Shown here: positions 23,261 to 24,504 of the stretch, in pieces
Layout of the letters: every line of letters begins with the position of its first letter
How positions within the stretch are numbered: position 1 is the first letter of the stretch
Assembly: GCA_031553675.1 (NCBI GenBank)
Contig: JAVBLF010000089.1
Location: 1-24,504, forward strand
Direction of reading: 5' to 3'
Length of the DNA: 24,504 nt
DNA from: JAVBLF01 sp031553675
GTDB lineage: Bacteria > Bacillota > Clostridia > Christensenellales > CALWSW01
The notes under the pieces: model-generated
Told to the model about the DNA's origin: nothing
Seen by the model: only the letters and a program-made list of their open reading frames with translations
Databases searched by the model: none
Translations under genes and position numbers: made by a program

Positions 23261-23290
23261 TTGACTTTGATTTGGCATGTTTAGTATAAT
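23261..23290 (+). promoter_or_regulatory. Sigma-A promoter of rpsU
   Basis: TTGACT (23261-23266), an 18-base spacer and a perfect TATAAT (23285-23290). It predicts a leader of about 170 bases before rpsU. Confidence 0.75.
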
Positions 23291-23296
23291 AGCTGT

Positions 23297-23468
23297 GCAT
23301 AGGGCAATCCCGCATCGATCACGGTGTAAGAGCTTCTCGCAAGCCCACCCTCACCGGATTCAGAATGTTGTTACGGTTCGCGGGTTCATGTCGGCGGGCT
23401 GCCGTTATGGCTGCCTGGCGGTATTGTGAGGAACTCTAAGCGATGCATCGGAGGGGAGGGATAAGGGA
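23297..23468 (+). other. Long 5' leader of rpsU
   Basis: About 170 bases without a convincing gene. It contains GC-rich complementary segments and a weak 24-codon frame (23365-23439). It ends in the polypurine GGAGGGGAGGGATAAGGGA just before the rpsU ATG. It could host ribosomal-protein feedback control. No known family was recognised. Confidence 0.35.
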
Positions 23469-23642
23469 ATGTCTGAAGTACGTGTTGGAGAAAACGAAAC
23501 TCTCGAAAGCGCCCTCAAGCGTTTTAAACGCAAATGTGCGCGCGCCGGCGTATTGGCTGAGGTCCGGAAACGGGAGCACTACGAAAAACCCAGTGTTCGC
23601 AAGAAGAAAAAAGCCGAAGCCGCCAGGAAGCGCAAATTCTAA
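23469..23642 (+). CDS. rpsU: 30S ribosomal protein S21
   Basis: This 57-residue basic protein begins MSEVRVGENETLESALKRFK, the S21 signature, followed by RKCARAGVLAEVRKREHYEKP and a lysine/arginine-rich tail ending KRKF. S21 binds the small subunit near the anti-Shine-Dalgarno end of 16S rRNA and aids initiation. Length is typical (55-60 in Firmicutes). The start is set by the purine-rich Shine-Dalgarno immediately upstream. It has its own promoter and is followed by a terminator 180 bases on; the intervening stretch shows no gene. Confidence 0.95.
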   Translation: MSEVRVGENETLESALKRFKRKCARAGVLAEVRKREHYEKPSVRKKKKAEAARKRKF

Positions 23643-23822
23643 GACACCCAGCCCCTTGACGGGTAGCGAATCTCAGCAGCGTCGATCGCGCCGCCTGCTG
23701 CACTTTAACCCCGCGCGGTGACGTCGAAACGGCACCGCTCATCCGCTGCGATGGGAATGCGCCTTATGCACCGCTCGAACCCACTGGCTCACCACCGGTC
23801 GCGCGGCAAATCGAAACGTACC

Positions 23823-23852
23823 AAACCCGACCGCCTGTGGTCGGGTTTTTTT
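23823..23852 (+). terminator. Strong intrinsic terminator between rpsU and the kinase gene
   Basis: AAACCCGACC (23823-23832) and GGTCGGGTTT (23839-23848) flank a 6-base loop; the T run is seven long. Confidence 0.9.
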
Positions 23853-23887
23853 GGCCCCAAACGTTACCAACGCGAAAGGACGCTGCA

Positions 23888-24504
23888 ATGAAAAGCTTGA
23901 ACCTGTTGGCCATGGATTACGGCGCAAGCAACGGCCGCGGCATCGTCGGCTTTTTTGACGGAGAGACGCTCCGGATGAAGGAGCTGCACCGCTTTGAAAA
24001 CGACTTCGTCACCCAGGGCAGTCTGCGCTACTGGAACAGCAACTACCTCTATGCCCAGATCGGCGCCTCGCTCGAACGTTTCGTGGCGGAGTGCGGGCGC
24101 GAACTGCACGGCATCGGCCTGGATACATGGGGGGTTGACTACGGCCTGATCGACCGCGACGGCCGGATCTGCGGCCTTCCGATCAGCTATCGCTCGGCGG
24201 TCGACCCCGATCGCGACGCCGTGTGGCGCCACGTGCCGACGCGCGAACTCTACGACCGCACCGGCATCGCCGCCAACAATTTCAACACGGTCTACCAGCT
24301 CTATGCCCGCAAAATGCGCGGCGATCCCGCGCTCGACAGTGCCGAGACGATGCTCCTTTTGCCGGACTTGTTCGCCTTTTTCCTGACCGGCGAGGTGGCC
24401 AGCGAATACACGAATACGACGACGACGCAACTGTACAACCCCTCGACCAAGGATTGGGACTGGCAGACGATCGCGGCGCTCGGCCTGCCGAAACGCATCT
24501 TCCC
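23888..24504 (+). CDS. rhaB: Rhamnulokinase-like FGGY carbohydrate kinase (5' part only)
   Basis: The first 205 residues of an FGGY-fold sugar kinase; the window ends before the C-terminal domain. The phosphate-binding segment MDYGASNGRGIVG (9-21) and GIGLDTWGVDYGLID with the catalytic-type Asp are typical of rhamnulokinase, which phosphorylates L-rhamnulose. YRSAVDP, TGIAANNFNTVYQL and LLPDLFAFFLTGE also match. The full family length is ~470-490. The start follows AAAGGACG. Other rhamnose genes (rhaA, rhaD) would be expected further right. Another FGGY ketose kinase remains possible. Confidence 0.8.
   Translation, partial: MKSLNLLAMDYGASNGRGIVGFFDGETLRMKELHRFENDFVTQGSLRYWNSNYLYAQIGASLERFVAECGRELHGIGLDTWGVDYGLIDRDGRICGLPISYRSAVDPDRDAVWRHVPTRELYDRTGIAANNFNTVYQLYARKMRGDPALDSAETMLLLPDLFAFFLTGEVASEYTNTTTTQLYNPSTKDWDWQTIAALGLPKRIF

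Noticed and set aside
23365..23439. 24-codon upstream frame in the rpsU leader
   Set aside because: It has no ribosome-binding site and an Arg/Ala-rich product with no leader-peptide logic. Listed only as part of the leader.
23443..23721. 92-codon plus-strand frame overlapping rpsU
   Set aside because: It is out of frame with rpsU, which is unmistakable. The alternative starts upstream of the rpsU Shine-Dalgarno and has no features of its own.

Overview
The window looks like a piece of the chromosome of a GC-rich, spore-forming member of the Clostridia (Firmicutes). Three things support this. Strong AAGGAGG-type Shine-Dalgarno sites precede almost every gene. A small acid-soluble spore protein gene is present. 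The order rsmE-mtaB-ABM-hinT-rpsU is also typical of Firmicutes. I cannot name a genus from the sequence alone.

Positions 1-3000 are a decayed mobile island. An IS21-like insertion sequence end (1-141) cuts into a DUF932 gene, of which only the C-terminal part survives. It is followed by a possible recombination (ssDNA-annealing-like) gene and a 31-codon hydrophobic peptide gene. On the opposite strand lies an AT-rich D5/P4-type SF3 helicase gene. Next come a ROK repressor that appears to be kinase-dead, with its own promoter and palindrome, an orphan Phd/YefM antitoxin, and an orphan sugar-type ABC substrate-binding lipoprotein. A block of palindromic intergenic repeats (5945-6356) and a divergent spore-protein gene follow.

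Positions 6690-10330 are a complete lysine/diaminopimelate regulatory unit: a sigma-A promoter, a lysine riboswitch, an intrinsic terminator, and then asd-dapA-dapB. The dapB product is unusual. It is 403 residues long and carries a tandem ACT pair resembling the lysine-sensing tail of aspartokinase LysC. The operon may therefore sense lysine at both the RNA and the protein level.

Positions 10344-13094 (minus strand) hold three exported proteins of unknown function, two of them diverged tandem paralogs, behind a structured leader. Positions 13465-15760 (minus strand) hold a four-carbon acid sugar kinase (DUF1537) and a small-membrane-protein unit. Positions 15927-20095 (plus strand) hold an MFS transporter, then UDP-GlcNAc 2-epimerase overlapping a membrane-embedded processive GT2 glycosyltransferase. 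This is a plausible two-gene module for making a ManNAc-containing polymer.

A second composite repeat (20068-20374) runs from the 3' end of the glycosyltransferase gene up to rsmE and supplies the rsmE ribosome-binding site. The translation/RNA-modification operon rsmE-mtaB-ABM-hinT is followed by rpsU on its own promoter with a long leader. The window ends inside a rhamnulokinase-like gene. No tRNA, rRNA or CRISPR array was recognised.
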